Assembly: GCF_018129005.1 (NCBI RefSeq)
Contig: NZ_JAAEDL010000003.1
Coordinates: 1 to 64,000, forward strand
From: Neoroseomonas eburnea
GTDB lineage: Bacteria; Pseudomonadota; Alphaproteobacteria; Acetobacterales; Acetobacteraceae
Length of the DNA: 64,000 bases
Direction of reading: 5' to 3'
A program made the translations under genes and the position numbers. The notes under the pieces were generated by a model that was not told where the DNA came from, did not search any database, and was given only the letters and a program-made list of their open reading frames with translations. Of the stretch, positions 61,810-64,000 are shown in pieces. Positions within the stretch are counted from its first letter, which is position 1. The number at the start of each line of letters is the position of its first letter.

Positions 61810-64000
61810 GCCTTCACCACGCGTGCCCGCACCGTGCCGGCGCCGAGGTCGATCGCGATGCCGCTGCGGTTCCAGGCGGTGACGGTCACCACGTCCGTGG
61901 CACCCACCTGCGCGAGGAAGACAAGGCCCGAGGTCGCGAGCGAGAAGGCCGCCGAGGCGAAATCCCCCGCCCGCGCGCCAGGCAGGGGCACATTGATCTG
62001 CGCCGAAGCGCCGGCGGCGATCGAGGCCGGGTCCCAGGCCGCCTCCGCGACCAGTTCCCGTACCCCGTGCGGCAGGCCCGGCTGCCCGTAGACCAGCGGC
62101 GGCGCGAACAGCGGATCGCAGCCGAGGCGCATGGCACGCACCTCGTAGTCCGCCCCGATCCGCACGATGCCGACGATGGCGAAGGCCACTTGCGGCGCGA
62201 GGCGCACCACCTGCGGCCGCGTCAGCGTCGCATCCGCCATGTCGGCCGAGCCCTGCCACCAGCGCGCCTCCGCGTTCCACACCAGCGACTGGCCGGAGGC
62301 GCGCACCAGCGGCATGCCGGTGTCGGTGAGCAGTGCCTTGTTCGCGTCGAAGCACATCACCGCGAGGCGCGGCGCATCGGCATCGACCGCGAGGGCGAAT
62401 TCGCGGCAGCCCCGCGCATCGACGACGAAGCCAAGGCCGCGCCCGCCGGTCAGCACCGCGCCCTGGTCGGTGAAGCCGAAGGAGTCCAGCGCCGGGAAGG
62501 CGAAGTCGGCGAGCGTCGTCGGCGTGCCCCCGACATTCGAGGACAGGCAGGCGAGCTTCTCGAACCCCCATTCCGTGTTGGACCAGCGGATGCGGGCGGC
62601 GCGCAGGTTCGGCACGGCGGCGATCTCGCGGGAGGCTTCGCGGAAGGCGCCCGCCTGGTGCGAAGCCCGCACCACCGCCCCGACGCGCGTCGCCGTCGCC
62701 GCGTAGTCCACGTCCACCAGATAGGCCTGGCTTGCCCAGGCGACCTCGTAGACATGGTCCTGCGCCGCGCCGGTGTGGCGCGCGACATAGGGGCTGCAGC
62801 CTTCCATCCGCAGCGCGCGGGCCCAGACGGACCGGCTGTTCACCTCGACCAGGAAGGGGATGCCGCTGATCGGCCGGCCTTCCGCCTGCAGCTCGAAGCC
62901 CGGCCCGTCGAACAGATGCCGGTTGTGCGCGACATAGGCGCCAGGCGCGGCCGAGAGCCGGATGCCGAAGCGGTCCTTGTCCGTGTGCACCGCGCTGCCG
63001 ATGGCGAAGTGCCCGCCATAGTAGCGGACGGAGGTGTTCCACGCCGCCGCCGTCTCGGTGCGGACATCGAGGCCGATCCTGTTGTTGACGATGCGGCCGA
63101 GGATCAGCGTCGTGTCCTCGAAGCCGCGCTCGACGCCCTGGGTGCGGATGCCGATGGTGAAGCCCTCGACCTGGCGGATCTCGACCAGCGAGGCATCGAG
63201 GTTGCGCAGCACCAGGCCGATGTCGCCTTCATCCTCCCAGTCGGAGAGGGTGGCGCGCACCACCCGCAGCCCCTCGTAGCGCTTGGCGGCGTTGCGCACC
63301 GCGGCGCCGTCGCCGAGCGTCAGCGCCGCCTGCCCGGCGGGGCCGGCGTAGAGGATGGAACCGTGCATGATCAGCCCCGCCGCACCGCCGCCGAGCGTCA
63401 GCGGCTGGGTCGTGCGGAAGGCGCCCTCCCCGATCTCCAGCGCGCGGCCGGAGGCGGCGGCGGCGGCCATGGCGGCGGCGAGCGCCGGCCCGTCATCGGT
63501 CACGCCGTCGCCAGTGGCGCCGAAGTCGCGCGCGGTCAGGCGCTCAGCGAGCTTGTCCTCCACCGTGCGCGGCACGCCGCCGGCGAAGGGCACGCCGAGC
63601 GTCGCGGTGCCGCGGTCGAACACGGTCACGTTGCCGTTGGAATCAAAGCCGAGCACGCGATTGGCGCGTGCCGCGCGCAGCGGCAGAACCAGCTCCCCGC
63701 CATCGGCGGGATCGAGCCGGACCGCGCCCGTCACCTCGTCGGCGACCTGCTGGATGGCGGCGACCTGGTAGTCGAGCTCGTCGTTCAGCGAATTGGCGCG
63801 CAGCACACCGTTGCTCTGGAAGTCGGTGGCGCGGGCGATCCTCAGCCGGCGGCGCAGCGTGACACGCGTACCCGCCGCCGGCGGCTCGGCGAGCAGCACG
63901 CTGCCGCCCTCCGACGACCCGGCGCCGCTGATGCTGGCCCCGCCCACGAGCACCGTGCCGTCGAGGCGGATCTCGAGATCGGCCTCCTCGAAGATCGGGA
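61806..64000 (-). CDS. Phage tailspike protein with pectate-lyase-like beta-helix (partial, cut by right edge)
   Basis: At least 731 residues; its N-terminus lies outside the window. The visible start resembles the T7 tail-fibre/head-binding family (VTLRRRLRIARATDFQSNG and LNDELDYQVAAIQQVADEV). After ERLTARDFGATGDGVTDDGP comes a pectate-lyase-type right-handed beta-helix to about 62.6 kb, then a C-terminal beta-rich part (WNAEARWWQGSADMAD) that may trimerise. Such proteins bind and cleave capsule or O-antigen polysaccharide. Its stop overlaps the small gene downstream. Confidence 0.9.
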   Translation of the reverse strand, partial: PIFEEADLEIRLDGTVLVGGASISGAGSSEGGSVLLAEPPAAGTRVTLRRRLRIARATDFQSNGVLRANSLNDELDYQVAAIQQVADEVTGAVRLDPADGGELVLPLRAARANRVLGFDSNGNVTVFDRGTATLGVPFAGGVPRTVEDKLAERLTARDFGATGDGVTDDGPALAAAMAAAAASGRALEIGEGAFRTTQPLTLGGGAAGLIMHGSILYAGPAGQAALTLGDGAAVRNAAKRYEGLRVVRATLSDWEDEGDIGLVLRNLDASLVEIRQVEGFTIGIRTQGVERGFEDTTLILGRIVNNRIGLDVRTETAAAWNTSVRYYGGHFAIGSAVHTDKDRFGIRLSAAPGAYVAHNRHLFDGPGFELQAEGRPISGIPFLVEVNSRSVWARALRMEGCSPYVARHTGAAQDHVYEVAWASQAYLVDVDYAATATRVGAVVRASHQAGAFREASREIAAVPNLRAARIRWSNTEWGFEKLACLSSNVGGTPTTLADFAFPALDSFGFTDQGAVLTGGRGLGFVVDARGCREFALAVDADAPRLAVMCFDANKALLTDTGMPLVRASGQSLVWNAEARWWQGSADMADATLTRPQVVRLAPQVAFAIVGIVRIGADYEVRAMRLGCDPLFAPPLVYGQPGLPHGVRELVAEAAWDPASIAAGASAQINVPLPGARAGDFASAAFSLATSGLVFLAQVGATDVVTVTAWNRSGIAIDLGAGTVRARVVKA

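Overview
The window looks like chromosome from a very GC-rich alphaproteobacterium, most likely family Acetobacteraceae (Roseomonas-like). The grounds are the high GC, the neighbourhood mutY-dciA-dsbA-smc, an F0 ATP synthase operon with separate b' and b subunits apart from F1, a CcrM-type methyltransferase, and many ATGA/GTGA start-stop overlaps. This placement is inferred from gene content; there is no rRNA to confirm it. No tRNA, rRNA or CRISPR array was seen.

Layout. 1-3.6 kb: the tip of a type VI secretion system (a VgrG cut by the left edge, plus a PAAR-like DUF4280 protein). 3.8-10 kb: small metabolic and regulatory genes, rnhB, and ccrM with GANTC sites inside its promoter. 10-19.5 kb: two GT87-type membrane glycosyltransferases, then mutY, dciA, dsbA and smc, then a VOC protein. 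19.6-22.2 kb: atpI-atpB-atpE-atpF'-atpF. 22.3-27.1 kb: two periplasmic solute-binding proteins, a cupin gene broken by one stop codon, and a complete IS630-family element. 27.1-32.3 kb: gcvT-gcvH-gcvP-Nudix behind a tandem glycine riboswitch. 32.3-36.9 kb: a histidine phosphatase, a lipoprotein, ispH, thrB, rnhA and a glyoxalase-like gene. 37-41.3 kb: nrdA-nrdB behind paired NrdR boxes, with NrdB of the tyrosine-less class Ic type. 41.6-46.6 kb: an aspartyl-hydroxylase-like gene and the metE-folB-metF operon behind a cobalamin riboswitch. 47-50.8 kb: a secreted protein and gbsR-cydA-cydB behind a perfect FNR box. 51-58.5 kb: peroxiredoxin, yqgE, cupin, DUF983, a MocR regulator, yjbR, a HAD phosphatase, pyrD, a DMT exporter and DUF952. 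58.6-64 kb: a prophage block (tailspike, small protein, terminase, membrane coiled-coil protein, cell wall hydrolase), cut by the right edge.

How genes work together. Glycine cleavage feeds one-carbon units into the folate pool that MetF and MetE use, and each operon has its own metabolite-sensing leader. NrdAB, DciA, Smc, MutY, the RNases H and CcrM serve chromosome replication and maintenance. CydAB appears to be an oxygen-responsive alternative oxidase. Several dispersed intergenic repeats, including a MITE-like element with terminal inverted repeats and paired-hairpin gene ends, recur across the window.
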